A stretch of DNA of 64,000 bases from contig CAMYMI010000009.1 in the NCBI GenBank assembly GCA_947259415.1, positions 46,566 to 110,565 of the forward strand, given 5' to 3'. Origin of the DNA: an uncultured Ectothiorhodospiraceae bacterium. Lineage in GTDB: Bacteria; Pseudomonadota; Gammaproteobacteria; UBA9214. Position 1 is the stretch's first letter; each line of letters starts with the position of its first letter. Below, piece after piece: positions 40,675 to 51,310 of this stretch. The translations under genes and the position numbers were made by a program. Below the pieces are notes generated by a model, which made no database searches, was not told where the DNA came from, and worked only from the letters and a program-made list of their open reading frames with translations.

Positions 40675-42120
40675 ATGCAAGCCATCACCATCTATAACAG
40701 CCTGACCGGCAAAAAGGAAATCTTTGTCCCCATCGAGGAAGGCAAGGTGCGGATGTATGTCTGCGGAATGACGATTTATGACTACTGCCACCTGGGTCAT
40801 GCCCGGGTCATGGTGGTTTTCGACACCGTGACCCGCTATCTGCGGCATCTTGGTTACGAGGTGACCTACGTGCGCAACATCACCGATGTCGATGACAAGA
40901 TCATCCAGCGTGCCAACGAGAACCAGGAGGACATACAGGCTCTGACCACACGCTTCACCAAATTTATGCATGAAGATGCCGCGGCTCTGGGTGTGCTGAA
41001 GCCCGACCAGGAACCGCGGGCAACTACCTCAATGGAATCTATCATCGCGATGATCGCTACCCTGATGGACAAGGGCTATGCCTACCTGGGTACCAATGGC
41101 GATGTCTATTATGATGTCAGCCGCTTCGAAAACTACGGCCAGCTGTCCGGAAAGAAAATCGAGGACCTGCGCGCAGGCGAGCGTGTGGCTGTTGAGGAGG
41201 CGAAACAGGACCCGCTGGATTTCGTCCTCTGGAAGGCTGCCAAGCCCGGGGAGCCCAGCTGGCAGTCACCCTGGGGGGATGGCCGGCCCGGCTGGCATAT
41301 CGAGTGTTCCGCAATGTCCACGGACTGCCTGGGCGCACACTTCGACATCCATGGTGGCGGCATGGACCTGAAGTTTCCGCATCACGAAAACGAAATCGCC
41401 CAGTCCGAGGCGGCAACCGGCGAGCATTTCGTCAACTACTGGATGCACAACGGCTTCGTCAAGGTGGACGAAGAGAAGATGTCCAAGTCACTGGGCAATT
41501 TCTTCACCGTCAGAGAGATCCTGCAGCGCTACCGCGCCGAGGAGGTACGTTATTTTATTCTGGCCAGCCATTACCGCAGTCCGCTGAACTATTCCCAGGA
41601 AAACCTCGATAACAGCAAGGCGGCGCTGACGCGCCTCTATACGGCGCTGCGCGGACTGACGCCGGCCGAAGAAGCTGATGTAAGCTACATGCGGTACGCG
41701 GATGCTTTCCATGCCGCCATGGGTGACGATTTCAATACACCCGAGGCGATCGCCGTACTGTTCGAGCTTGCCCGCGACATCAACAAGTCCCGCGATAATG
41801 ACCCGGACAGGGCGGCTGTGCAGGTCGCCTGCCTGCGACAACTAGGTGAGATTCTTGGCTTGTTGCAGTCTGATCCGGACGAATATCTCAAAGGGCATCA
41901 CGTGATTAATGTTGACTCTGCAGATTTGACACTAACGGGTCACCCGGTGACAGTTTCTGTTTCAATTTCAGATGAAAAAATCGAAAAGATGATTGAAGAG
42001 CGTCTAGAGGCACGGAAACAAAAAAACTGGGCCGAAGCTGACCGGATCCGCGCTGAACTCGACGCGCACGGCATTCTGTTGGAGGACGGTGCGACGGGGA
42101 CCAGCTGGCGCCGCAGGTAG
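40675..42120 (+). CDS. cysS: Cysteinyl-tRNA synthetase
   Basis: CysS charges tRNA-Cys. The 481-residue class I synthetase has the HIGH-type motif [11 protein letters not shown], the zinc Cys in YVCGMTIYD, the [19 protein letters not shown] block and the KMSKS loop [11 protein letters not shown]. It is about 20 residues longer than the E. coli enzyme, mainly in the C-terminal region. It is divergent from the cyclophilin-lpxH unit and converges on folD. Confidence 0.97.
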   Translation: MQAITIYNSLTGKKEIFVPIEEGKVRMYVCGMTIYDYCHLGHARVMVVFDTVTRYLRHLGYEVTYVRNITDVDDKIIQRANENQEDIQALTTRFTKFMHEDAAALGVLKPDQEPRATTSMESIIAMIATLMDKGYAYLGTNGDVYYDVSRFENYGQLSGKKIEDLRAGERVAVEEAKQDPLDFVLWKAAKPGEPSWQSPWGDGRPGWHIECSAMSTDCLGAHFDIHGGGMDLKFPHHENEIAQSEAATGEHFVNYWMHNGFVKVDEEKMSKSLGNFFTVREILQRYRAEEVRYFILASHYRSPLNYSQENLDNSKAALTRLYTALRGLTPAEEADVSYMRYADAFHAAMGDDFNTPEAIAVLFELARDINKSRDNDPDRAAVQVACLRQLGEILGLLQSDPDEYLKGHHVINVDSADLTLTGHPVTVSVSISDEKIEKMIEERLEARKQKNWAEADRIRAELDAHGILLEDGATGTSWRRR

Positions 42121-42129
42121 CAGACCCGA

Positions 42130-42984
42130 TCAGGTGTGCAGCTGATCGGCCGCGAACAGGGTATTTTCCAGCAGGGTCGCAACCGTCATCGGCCCGACAC
42201 CCCCGGGGACAGGGGTAATCCAGGCGGCACGCTCGCGCGCCGCTTCGAAGCCGATGTCCCCGGTCAGGCTGCCGTTCTCCAGCCGGTTAATACCAACATC
42301 GATGACAGTGGCGCCGGGCTTGATCCACTCGCCCGGCACCAGCCCGGGCTTGCCGACGGCCACGACCAGTATATCCGCGTTGCCGACATGTACCTCGAGG
42401 TCACGGGTAAAGCGATGGCAGGTAGTTACCGTGCTTCCCGCCAGCAGTAATTCCAGCAACATGGGGCGACCAACAATATTCGAGGCGCCGACAATCACGG
42501 CCTCACGACCATAGAAAGGTTCGTCAGTATATTCCAGCAGGGTGATAATACCGCGTGGTGTACAGGAGCGGAGCAGCGGGCGCCGCAGGGCAAGCCGTCC
42601 GATGTTATAGGGGTGGAAACCGTCCACATCCCGGTCCGGCAGGATGGCCTCGGTCACCTTGTCGGCATCGATCTGTCCGGGCAGCGGGAACTGGACCAGG
42701 ATGCCGTCGATTTCCCTGTCGTTATTCAGCTCCTCAATCAGGGAGAGCAGCTCCTGTTCGCTGGTGTCTGCGGGCAAGTCATAGGAACGTGACAGCATGC
42801 CAGCCTCATCACAGGCCCGCCGCTTGTTGCGCACATAGATTTCGGAGGCCGGGTCCTTTCCGACCAGGATGACCGCGAGACCGGGCGGGCGCAGATTGCT
42901 CTCGAGGCGATCCTCGATTCTCTTTTTAACGGATTGCCTGACTTCGGCAGCGATGGATTTGCCATCAATCAGTTTAGCGGTCAT
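42130..42984 (-). CDS. folD: Methylenetetrahydrofolate dehydrogenase/cyclohydrolase
   Basis: FolD interconverts 5,10-methylene- and 10-formyl-tetrahydrofolate with NADP. The 284-residue protein has the catalytic Lys in [41 protein letters not shown], the cofactor loop [13 protein letters not shown] and [10 protein letters not shown] near the C-terminus. The start at 42984 ([15 protein letters not shown]) fits the family; the frame is open further upstream. The last stretch up to the tRNA promoter has no gene. Confidence 0.96.
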   Translation of the reverse strand: MTAKLIDGKSIAAEVRQSVKKRIEDRLESNLRPPGLAVILVGKDPASEIYVRNKRRACDEAGMLSRSYDLPADTSEQELLSLIEELNNDREIDGILVQFPLPGQIDADKVTEAILPDRDVDGFHPYNIGRLALRRPLLRSCTPRGIITLLEYTDEPFYGREAVIVGASNIVGRPMLLELLLAGSTVTTCHRFTRDLEVHVGNADILVVAVGKPGLVPGEWIKPGATVIDVGINRLENGSLTGDIGFEAARERAAWITPVPGGVGPMTVATLLENTLFAADQLHT

Positions 42985-43113
42985 GGGGTGGGTCACGTGC
43001 CCGGTAATTGGCCAGCGCGGAATTCTCGCATGGCGCCCTGATCCGGCACAACTTGGCAATGAATCCGGGCGTGTCGACAGGCATGTGCAAGTGGGCTATC
43101 AGCCCGGTGCTAT

Positions 43114-43143
43114 TTGACCGTTGACAGCGCTAGCACGTATTAT
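43114..43143 (+). promoter_or_regulatory. Promoter of the interrupted tRNA array
   Basis: TTGACC at 43114-43119 and TATTAT at 43138-43143, 18 bases apart, are followed by the GC-rich stretch CGCGAGG at the expected start, as is common for stable RNA promoters. It lies about 60 bases before the tRNA-Pro 5' end. Confidence 0.5.
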
Positions 43144-43202
43144 CGCGAGGCTCAGTGTGGACCCTACAGGTTCAGCATCACCTCGTGATAGCACAGAGAT
43201 AG

Positions 43203-43262
43203 CGGGGTATAGCGCAGTCTGGTAGCGCGCCAGCTTTGGGAGCTGGATGTCGGGGGTTCGAA
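43203..43262 (+). tRNA. tRNA-Pro (anticodon TGG), 5' part only
   Basis: The sequence has acceptor 5' strand CGGGGTA, D-arm GCGC/GCGC, anticodon stem CCAGC/GCTGG with loop TTTGGGA (anticodon TGG), variable loop ATGTC, T-stem GGGGG and T-loop TTCGAA. It then departs from tRNA sequence at 43263. The matching 3' T-stem (about CCCCC) and acceptor strand (TACCCCG) are absent nearby. The group I intron follows. If no other copy exists, this would be a problem for reading CCN proline codons. Confidence 0.7.
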
Positions 43263-43908
43263 CATCTTGGCAAATGTGCACATAGGAGCCTTTATGAGGA
43301 AACAGAACTCATAGAGTGAATCGCACTGTATCGGGGAAACCTTAACAGTTAATGCTGATGGCAATCCCGAGGAAACCATTGGTTGACCCATCCATTGGTT
43401 GGTGTATACAATATCAATCTATGCACCACACCAAAGAGAAGGGTGACCTGGGTGTTTTGAAGGCTCAGCTCGATATGTTCGAGCAAGGATTTGTAATTCT
43501 GAATCCTGTGACTGAACATGCACCATTCGATCTGGTTGCATACAAGGATGGAATATTCAGGCGGGTACAGGTTAAGTATAAATCTGTAGACAGGACGGGC
43601 AGTATTACGGTGCATTTCCGCACATGTTGGGCGGATAAGAACGGAACACATATGCGCCAGATCGATAAGGATGAAGTGGATCTTTATTGCATCTATTGTC
43701 CCGATACGGATAACTGCTATTACCTGGATCCAAAAGATTATAAAAGTTCGGTCACACTGAGGGTAGAAACACCCAAGAATAATCAGTCTAGAAATGTCAG
43801 AATTGCCGCTGATTATCGATGGGTTCCGTAGAGACTATACGTGCGACACCTGAGATGGTGAAGAGATAGTCCAGACCACAAACCCTGAAGGGGCGTCGAA
43901 AGACGTGG
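43258..43908 (+). mobile_element. Group I intron with homing endonuclease gene
   Basis: The catalytic core can be drawn. P2: TATGAG 43293-43298 with CTCATA 43308-43313. P3: CGCAC 43322-43326 with GTGCG 43841-43845. P4: TCGGG 43331-43335 with CCCGA 43366-43370. P6: GGAAACC 43371-43377 with GGGTTCC 43821-43827 (one mismatch). P7: ACTAT 43834-43838 with ATAGT 43866-43870. P8: CACC 43847-43850 with GGTG 43857-43860. P9-type hairpins lie at 43883-43905. AAGAGATAGTCC is the hallmark P7 3' strand. A P1 with a U257-G288 wobble (GGTTC 43255-43259 with GAGCC 43286-43290) suggests the 5' splice site near 43257; the 3' site is near 43908. Ends are uncertain by a few bases. The region is visibly more AT-rich than its neighbours. 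Confidence 0.82.
43421..43831 (+). CDS. Intron-encoded PD-(D/E)XK homing endonuclease, I-Ssp6803I-like
   Basis: The 136-residue protein begins MHHTKEKGDLGVLKAQ and has the nuclease core PFDLVAYKDGIFRRVQVKYKS, with Asp37 and Gln50-x-Lys52 in the PD-(D/E)XK positions, Gln replacing the usual acid. FRTCWADKNGTH and DLYCIYCPDTDNCYYL are further family-like blocks. This matches the group I intron-associated PD-(D/E)XK family typified by I-Ssp6803I of a cyanobacterial tRNA-fMet intron. The ORF lies within the P6 loop; its last codons form the 3' strand of P6. A frame open 23 codons upstream would overlap the intron core, so ATG 43421 is preferred. It would cut an intronless target to spread the intron. 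Confidence 0.85.
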   Translation: MHHTKEKGDLGVLKAQLDMFEQGFVILNPVTEHAPFDLVAYKDGIFRRVQVKYKSVDRTGSITVHFRTCWADKNGTHMRQIDKDEVDLYCIYCPDTDNCYYLDPKDYKSSVTLRVETPKNNQSRNVRIAADYRWVP

Positions 43909-43931
43909 TTCGAATCCTGCCGGGCGCGCCA
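43907..43931 (+). tRNA. 3' end of an Arg-type tRNA (T-arm and acceptor)
   Basis: GGTTCGAATCC followed by TGCCGGGCGCG and CCA is the T-loop, 3' T-stem (CCTGC), 3' acceptor strand (CGGGCGC), discriminator G and CCA end of a tRNA. A partner 5' strand would be GCGCCCG, as in tRNA-Arg(CCG), and not the CGGGGTA of the tRNA-Pro fragment. The 5' part of this tRNA is not present in the window. In many Gammaproteobacteria the array order is Pro-Arg-His, which fits the neighbour tRNA-His. Confidence 0.6.
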
Positions 43932-43972
43932 TTTTATTGAATCAGGAGTTGTTGCAGATATAGTTGTTTTAT

Positions 43973-44049
43973 GGTGGGCGTAGCTCAGTTGGTAGAGCCC
44001 TGGATTGTGATTCCAGTCGTCGTGGGTTCGAGTCCCATCGTCCACCCCA
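43973..44049 (+). tRNA. tRNA-His (anticodon GTG)
   Basis: The sequence GTGGGCGTAGCTCAGTTGG, with a preceding G for position -1, has anticodon loop TTGTGAT closed by CTGGA/TCCAG, T-loop TTCGAGT, acceptor 3' strand CGTCCAC, discriminator C and an encoded CCA. The extra 5' G and C73 are the His identity elements. Confidence 0.96.
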
Positions 44050-44130
44050 TTTTTAGCCTGTTACTGCATGGCCCCGCACCCGGGGCCGGCTTGAACCGCC
44101 TCCGCCTCTGTGGTCCAATACCGCCCTCTC

Positions 44131-44206
44131 GGGCCGTTAGCTCAATTGGCAGAGCAGTGGACTCTTAATCCATTGGTTGTAGGTTCGATTCCTACACGGC
44201 CCACCA
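44131..44206 (+). tRNA. tRNA-Lys (anticodon CTT)
   Basis: GGGCCGTTAGCTCAATTGG opens the gene; the anticodon loop CTCTTAA (anticodon CTT) is closed by GTGGA/TCCAT, the T-loop is TTCGATT, and the acceptor ends CGGCCCACCA. E. coli uses only the TTT anticodon for lysine; the CTT form here would read AAG. Confidence 0.95.
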
Positions 44207-44343
44207 ATTCAACCATGCCTGCACCCTGCGCGGGCATTCTCTGTCCGGGAGCAGCGCTTACCACGGTCATTCCTGATTTTTCCCCTGGCAGCAAAGTCCG
44301 GGCACAGATGGCCTGAGGGGTGCGCTTGCTGACGATAAGCCGT

Positions 44344-44349
44344 TATAAT
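44344..44349 (+). promoter_or_regulatory. Possible -10 element before tRNA-Leu and tig
   Basis: A perfect TATAAT at 44344-44349 lies 57 bases before tRNA-Leu. No good -35 hexamer sits at 17 bases upstream; TTGCTG is 12 bases away. The region 44207-44406 has no gene that I can support. Confidence 0.35.
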
Positions 44350-44406
44350 TGTGAAGCTTACGCGCAAGATCAGTGACCGTCCCTGGTGTTGGCAGGACGG
44401 TGTATA

Positions 44407-44491
<85 letters not shown>

Positions 44492-44581
44492 GTTTCCCGC
44501 GAACCGGTTGGGCTGTCATTTTTTTCAGGAAGGGATGTCGCGCCATGCAGGATGACCGGCAAGACATATCGAGGTGATTAC

Positions 44582-45871
44582 ATGCAAGTTTCGGTAGAAA
44601 ATACAGGGGGGCTCGAACGTCGCTTGACGGTTCAGGTGCCTGCCGAACGCATCGATGAAGAAGTCGGCACCCGGCTTCAGTCGATGTCCAGGTCCGTGCG
44701 GCTCGACGGCTTCCGGCCGGGCAAGGTACCGCTCAAGGTCGTGGAAAGAAAATACGGCAAGCAGGTGCGTCTGGAGGTGGTGAACAAGGTCATCCATTCC
44801 ACCCTGCAGGAGGCGCTTGCCCAGGAGAACCTGCGTCCTGCCGGTGAACCCAGGATCGAGCCGAATGAATCACTACCGGGCGGGGTCCTGGAATACGTGG
44901 CAACCTTCGAGGTGTTTCCGGATCTGGCCGGCGCCATCGATGACCACTTCACCATCACCCGGCCGGTGGTGGAGGTCACTGACGCGGATGTCAACACAAT
45001 GCTCGACAAGCTGCGTAGACAGCGGGCAACCTGGAATGAAGTCGAACGTGAGGCCAGGCTCGATGACCAGGTTGTTATCGACTTTGAAGGCACGATCAAC
45101 GGCGAACCTTTTAGCGGCAACAAGGGCGAGAATATGCCGGTGGTACTGGGCTCGACCAGCATGATCCCGGGTTTCGAGGAGCAGCTGATCGGTGTCAGTA
45201 GCGGCGTTGAAAAAACGTTGAAGGTCACGTTCCCCGACAACTATCCGTCAGCAGAGGTTGCCGGCAAAGACGCAGAATTCAGCATCAAGGTGCACGCTGT
45301 TTCGGAAATGGTGCTGCCGGAACTGGACGATGACTTCGCCAGGGCCTTCGGCGTGGCCGACAGGGGCATGGAAGGACTGCGTGAGGAAATTACCAGCAAC
45401 ATGCAGCGCGAACTGAAACAACTGATGAAGGGACACCTCAAGGATCAGGTCTTTTCCGGGCTGCTGGAGAAAAACCAGGTCGAGGCACCACGCAGCCTGG
45501 TCGAGAACGAGATTGTGCAGCTCAGGTCGCAGCAGGAGTACCAGGGGCTGGACACGGACACGCTGCAGAAGACGGCTGAGCGCCGGGTCAAGCTGGGCAT
45601 ATTGATCAGCGAAATTGTCAAGCAGAACCAGATACAGACTGATCCCGACCGATTGCGCGAGGCTGTTGAAACAATCGCTTCCTCCTATGAAAAGCCCGAC
45701 GAGGTCATCCAGTGGTACTATGGTAACCAGGAAATGCTGGCCGGTATCCAGTCCGCGGTGCTCGAGGAGCAGGTCGTTGACTGGCTTCTTGAAAAAGGAA
45801 GCCTCAAGAGCGAAGACAAACAGACTACATTTGAAGAACTGGCTGATGCAGTCAGGCAACCTAAAGGATAG
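44582..45871 (+). CDS. tig: Trigger factor
   Basis: Trigger factor is the ribosome-bound chaperone and prolyl isomerase that meets nascent chains. The 429-residue protein has the ribosome-binding signature GFRPGKVPLKVV in the N-terminal domain, the FKBP-like isomerase domain (about residues 155-245, VVIDFEGTINGEPFSG ... MIPGFEEQLIG) and the helical C-terminal domain. The ATG at 44582 (MQVSVENTGGLERRL) is standard; the frame is open back into the tRNA-Leu gene. It heads the tig-clpP-clpX-lon-hupB run; clpP starts 6 bases after its stop. Confidence 0.97.
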   Translation: MQVSVENTGGLERRLTVQVPAERIDEEVGTRLQSMSRSVRLDGFRPGKVPLKVVERKYGKQVRLEVVNKVIHSTLQEALAQENLRPAGEPRIEPNESLPGGVLEYVATFEVFPDLAGAIDDHFTITRPVVEVTDADVNTMLDKLRRQRATWNEVEREARLDDQVVIDFEGTINGEPFSGNKGENMPVVLGSTSMIPGFEEQLIGVSSGVEKTLKVTFPDNYPSAEVAGKDAEFSIKVHAVSEMVLPELDDDFARAFGVADRGMEGLREEITSNMQRELKQLMKGHLKDQVFSGLLEKNQVEAPRSLVENEIVQLRSQQEYQGLDTDTLQKTAERRVKLGILISEIVKQNQIQTDPDRLREAVETIASSYEKPDEVIQWYYGNQEMLAGIQSAVLEEQVVDWLLEKGSLKSEDKQTTFEELADAVRQPKG

Positions 45872-45877
45872 GTTTCG

Positions 45878-46522
45878 ATGACCGATAGCAATTTTATGAA
45901 CAGTGCAGCAGATACCAAAGCCCTGAACCTCGTCCCGATCGTTATCGAGCAAACAGCGCGCGGCGAGCGTTCCTATGACATCTATTCACGCCTGCTGAAG
46001 GAGCGCGTTGTATTTGTTGTCGGACCGGTCGAGGACTACATGGCCAATGTCGTGGTTGCACAGTTGCTGTTCCTGGAATCAGAGAACCCTGACAAGGACG
46101 TCCACCTGTACATCAACTCGCCGGGCGGATCGGTCACTGCCGGACTGGCGATCTATGACACCATGCAGTTCATCAAGCCCGATGTCAGCACCATGTGTAT
46201 CGGACAGGCAGCCAGTATGGGCGCACTGTTGCTCGCAGGTGGCAACAAGGGCAAGCGCGTGTGCCTGCCGCACTCGCGCATGATGATTCACCAGCCCCTG
46301 GGCGGCTTCCAGGGCCAGGCGACGGATATCGATATTCATGCCCGCGAGATCCTGCTGATCCGGGAAAAGCTCAATCTGATCCTGTCGCACCATACCGGGC
46401 AGTCACTGGAACGCATCGCCGAGGACACGGAGCGTGACAACTTCATGGGGGCTGAACAGGCGATGGAATATGGCCTGATCGACAATATTCTGGCCAGGCG
46501 CGAGCCCGGTATTGATGTCTAG
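45878..46522 (+). CDS. clpP: ATP-dependent Clp protease proteolytic subunit
   Basis: ClpP is the barrel-shaped serine protease driven by ClpX or ClpA. The 214-residue protein has a short propeptide-like N-terminus, the catalytic Ser in [11 protein letters not shown], the catalytic His in [10 protein letters not shown] and the catalytic Asp near TERDNFM. The length is close to E. coli ClpP (207). It is tightly linked to tig upstream and lies 141 bases before clpX. Confidence 0.97.
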   Translation: MTDSNFMNSAADTKALNLVPIVIEQTARGERSYDIYSRLLKERVVFVVGPVEDYMANVVVAQLLFLESENPDKDVHLYINSPGGSVTAGLAIYDTMQFIKPDVSTMCIGQAASMGALLLAGGNKGKRVCLPHSRMMIHQPLGGFQGQATDIDIHAREILLIREKLNLILSHHTGQSLERIAEDTERDNFMGAEQAMEYGLIDNILARREPGIDV

Positions 46523-46663
46523 GGCCAGGATTGGCCACCGGTATACACGGATTAACCATTGATAAAAAAATGATTTGTGTGATTGAAGGAGTTGATTCGC
46601 AATCGCAAATAATGTTAAAAAACTATCAGGCAGGTCCTTGTTGAGAAACATGGGGATTCGAGT

Positions 46664-47935
46664 ATGAGTAATGACAGAGAGGGAAAGGGTGACGACGGCA
46701 AGCTGCTCTACTGTTCCTTCTGCGGCAAAAGCCAGCATGAAGTACGCAAACTGATCGCCGGACCCTCTGTCTTCGTCTGTGATGAATGTGTCGAACTGTG
46801 TAACGACATTATTCGTGAGGAAATGCACGAGAAATCCTCGACCGGCGGAGACAAGCTGCCCAAGCCACAGGAAATCAACGAGGTCCTGAATGAATACGTG
46901 ATTGGCCAGGAGCGCGCCAAGAAGGTTCTCTCGGTCGCGGTCTACAATCACTACAAGCGTCTCGATGCCTCTAACAAGAAGGATGAGGTTGAGCTTTCCA
47001 AGAGTAATATCCTGCTGATTGGCCCCACCGGTTCAGGCAAGACTCTGCTGGCGGAAACCCTGGCGCGCCTGCTGAATGTCCCGTTTACTATCGCCGATGC
47101 CACCACGCTGACAGAAGCCGGTTATGTGGGTGAGGATGTCGAAAACATCATCCAGAAGCTTCTGCAGAAGTGTGACTACGATGTCGACAAGGCCCAGACG
47201 GGTATCGTCTACATCGACGAGATTGACAAGATCTCGCGCAAGTCGGACAACCCGTCTATTACCCGGGATGTCTCCGGTGAAGGCGTGCAGCAGGCGTTGC
47301 TGAAGCTGATCGAGGGTACCGTCGCTTCTGTGCCACCCCAGGGCGGGCGCAAGCACCCGCAGCAGGAATTCCTCCAGGTGGACACCTCGAACATCCTGTT
47401 TATCGTGGGCGGCGCGTTCGCCGGTCTCGACAAGATCATCCGCAGCCGTTCCGAAACGGGCGGTATCGGCTTTGCAGCCGAGGTCAAGAGCAAGGATGAG
47501 GACGTCAAGATCGGTGAGATCCTCTATGACGTGGAACCCGAAGACCTCATCAAGTACGGCCTGATCCCTGAATTTGTCGGCCGTCTGCCGGTGGTGGCAA
47601 CACTGGAGGAGCTGGATGAGGACGCACTTGTTCAGATCCTGACCGAGCCCAAGAATGCCCTGACCAAACAGTATGAGAAGCTGTTTGAGATGGAAGGTTG
47701 TGAAATAGAATTCCGTGATGATGCCCTGCGATCCGTGGCGGTCAAGGCCATGGAGCGCAAGACCGGCGCGCGCGGTTTGCGTACCATCCTCGAGCAGGTC
47801 CTGCTCGACACCATGTATGATCTGCCCTCGATGGAAAACGTCATAAAAGTGGTCATCGACGAGGGCGTTATCCTGGGGAATTCCAGGCCGTACATGATTT
47901 TTGACGCCTCTGAACCGCTTGCGGCCTCAGAGTAG
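46664..47935 (+). CDS. clpX: ATP-dependent Clp protease ATPase subunit ClpX
   Basis: ClpX unfolds substrates and feeds them to ClpP. The 423-residue protein has the N-terminal zinc domain (CSFCGKSQ ... CDECVELC), Walker A GPTGSGKT, Walker [11 protein letters not shown], the pore and RKH loops, and the IGF-region (with the ClpP-binding loop near GGIGFAAEV). The length matches E. coli (424). An AT-rich leader precedes the ATG. Confidence 0.97.
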   Translation: MSNDREGKGDDGKLLYCSFCGKSQHEVRKLIAGPSVFVCDECVELCNDIIREEMHEKSSTGGDKLPKPQEINEVLNEYVIGQERAKKVLSVAVYNHYKRLDASNKKDEVELSKSNILLIGPTGSGKTLLAETLARLLNVPFTIADATTLTEAGYVGEDVENIIQKLLQKCDYDVDKAQTGIVYIDEIDKISRKSDNPSITRDVSGEGVQQALLKLIEGTVASVPPQGGRKHPQQEFLQVDTSNILFIVGGAFAGLDKIIRSRSETGGIGFAAEVKSKDEDVKIGEILYDVEPEDLIKYGLIPEFVGRLPVVATLEELDEDALVQILTEPKNALTKQYEKLFEMEGCEIEFRDDALRSVAVKAMERKTGARGLRTILEQVLLDTMYDLPSMENVIKVVIDEGVILGNSRPYMIFDASEPLAASE

Positions 47936-48038
47936 TTTAAATAAATCCTTAAATATCATAAAGATAGCAGTATCTGCCTGCATGGCAGGCAGGCTGGCAT
48001 GCTCCTTGCCTTTTATTTAATGCCTGTCAAAAATATGG

Positions 48039-48066
48039 TTGAAGTGTTGCAGACGCGTCCCCATAT
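48039..48066 (+). promoter_or_regulatory. Sigma-32-type heat-shock promoter for lon
   Basis: TTGAAG at 48039-48044 and CCCCATAT at 48059-48066, with a 14-base spacer, match the RpoH consensus (CTTGAA - N13-14 - CCCCATnT). It lies 125 bases before the lon start, in agreement with heat-shock control of lon in E. coli. Around 47970-47990 there is also a TGCCTGC/GCAGGCA hairpin, possibly ending clpX transcription, but without a direct T-run. Confidence 0.7.
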
Positions 48067-48190
48067 TTGTTGCTGATGGATTCTGCACAAGGGAATGAAT
48101 AATCCGACGGGCAAGGCACCGGGACTTGGAAGACGAAATCCAGGCGGATTGCCGCCAACAACCCGGTAACACATCATCACTGAGGAATGG

Positions 48191-50623
<2,433 letters not shown>

Positions 50624-50646
50624 CTTTCATTAACTTAAAGATGCGT

Positions 50647-50686
50647 CCCGTCGGGGCAGCTGCTACAGCTGCCCCGACGGGTTTTT
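50647..50686 (+). terminator. Rho-independent terminator after lon
   Basis: A 16-pair perfect stem (CCCGTCGGGGCAGCTG at 50647-50662 with its complement at 50666-50681) has a three-base loop and is followed by TTTTT. It separates lon from hupB, which must have its own promoter. Confidence 0.93.
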
Positions 50687-50812
50687 ATGCGCCGGGTTTC
50701 TATGTTTTAATAACCATCCCTGAGGCTGGGGGGGACGGGCACCAGAATTAACATGTGCTGATTTTCAGTCGAATTTTTTCGTTAATCATAAAACCAACTT
50801 TGAGGATACTAT

Positions 50813-51085
50813 ATGAACAAATCCGAATTAATTGATGCCGTAGCGAGTGCGGCCGATCTTTCCAGGGCTGACGCTACCAGTGCCACTGATGCAGTTCTGG
50901 ATACCATAACCGACGCATTGAGCAAGGGCGACCAGGTGACACTAGTCGGGTTCGGGACCTTCTCGGTCAGGGATCGCGCAGCGCGGACCGGGCGTAATCC
51001 ACAGACGGGCGAGACAATTCAGATCAAGGCGTCTAAGTCACCGGGCTTCAAGGCTGGAAAAGCCTTCAAGGATGCCGTAAACTAG
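50813..51085 (+). CDS. hupB: DNA-binding protein HU, beta type
   Basis: HU is an abundant histone-like protein that bends and compacts DNA. The 90-residue protein starts [22 protein letters not shown] and has [22 protein letters not shown] and the C-terminal [12 protein letters not shown], all standard. The length equals E. coli HU. Its position between lon and ppiD is the conserved one for hupB. GAGGATA lies before the ATG. tRNA fragments follow 10 bases after the stop. Confidence 0.97.
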   Translation: MNKSELIDAVASAADLSRADATSATDAVLDTITDALSKGDQVTLVGFGTFSVRDRAARTGRNPQTGETIQIKASKSPGFKAGKAFKDAVN

Positions 51086-51094
51086 CGCGCCTTC

Positions 51095-51164
51095 GGGTGC
51101 TTAGCTCAGCTGGGAGAGCGTCGCCCTTACAAGGCGAATGTCGGGGGTTCGATCCCCTCAGCAC
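51095..51164 (+). tRNA. tRNA-Val (anticodon TAC), 3' end missing
   Basis: GGGTGCTTAGCTCAGCTGG starts the gene; the anticodon loop CTTACAA (TAC) is closed by TCGCC/GGCGA, and the T-arm GGGGG-TTCGATC-CCCTC is intact up to AGCAC. A normal gene would continue CCACCA so that AGCACCC pairs with GGGTGCT. Instead the sequence passes directly into the interior of a tRNA-Asp at 51165. The last acceptor bases and the discriminator are therefore absent. Confidence 0.75.
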
Positions 51165-51224
51165 GGTTAGAATACCGGCCTGTCACGCCGGGGGTCGCGG
51201 GTTCGAGTCCCGTCCACTCCGCCA
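51165..51224 (+). tRNA. tRNA-Asp (anticodon GTC), 5' end missing
   Basis: GGTTAGAATACCGGCCTGTC and onward is the D-loop to 3' end of a tRNA-Asp: anticodon loop CTGTCAC (GTC) closed by CCGGC/GCCGG, T-arm GCGGG-TTCGAGT-CCCGT, acceptor CCACTCC, discriminator G and CCA. The first 17 bases (acceptor and 5' D-stem, expected GGAGTGG...) are missing; the gene is fused to the tRNA-Val fragment. Confidence 0.75.
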
Positions 51225-51236
51225 ACAAGTAAACTA

Positions 51237-51268
51237 AAAGGGCGCCCTAATGGTGCCCTTTGTTTTTT
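51237..51268 (+). terminator. Rho-independent terminator after the Val/Asp tRNA fragments
   Basis: AAAGGGCGCC at 51237-51246 pairs with GGTGCCCTTT at 51252-51261 (one G-U), with a five-base loop, followed by G and six Ts. It ends the hupB-tRNA transcript, and ppiD starts 43 bases later. Confidence 0.9.
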
Positions 51269-51310
51269 GTGGTCTGCAGAGACCCTGTAATTATCACAAG
51301 AGATTGAATT

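Noticed and set aside
43203..43931. Reading the Pro 5' part and the 3' fragment as one intron-containing functional tRNA.
   Set aside because: The acceptor strands CGGGGTA and CGGGCGC do not pair, and the T-stem has a G-G mismatch, so a normal mature tRNA is not formed.
44069..44086. GGCCCC/GGGGCC palindrome between tRNA-His and tRNA-Lys as a terminator.
   Set aside because: No T-run follows, and tRNA-Lys lies only about 45 bases downstream; it is more likely a processing spacer.
47970..48015. Hairpin TGCCTGC/GCAGGCA after clpX as an intrinsic terminator.
   Set aside because: The stem is short and the nearest T-rich stretch is about 20 bases away, so it is mentioned only with the lon promoter.
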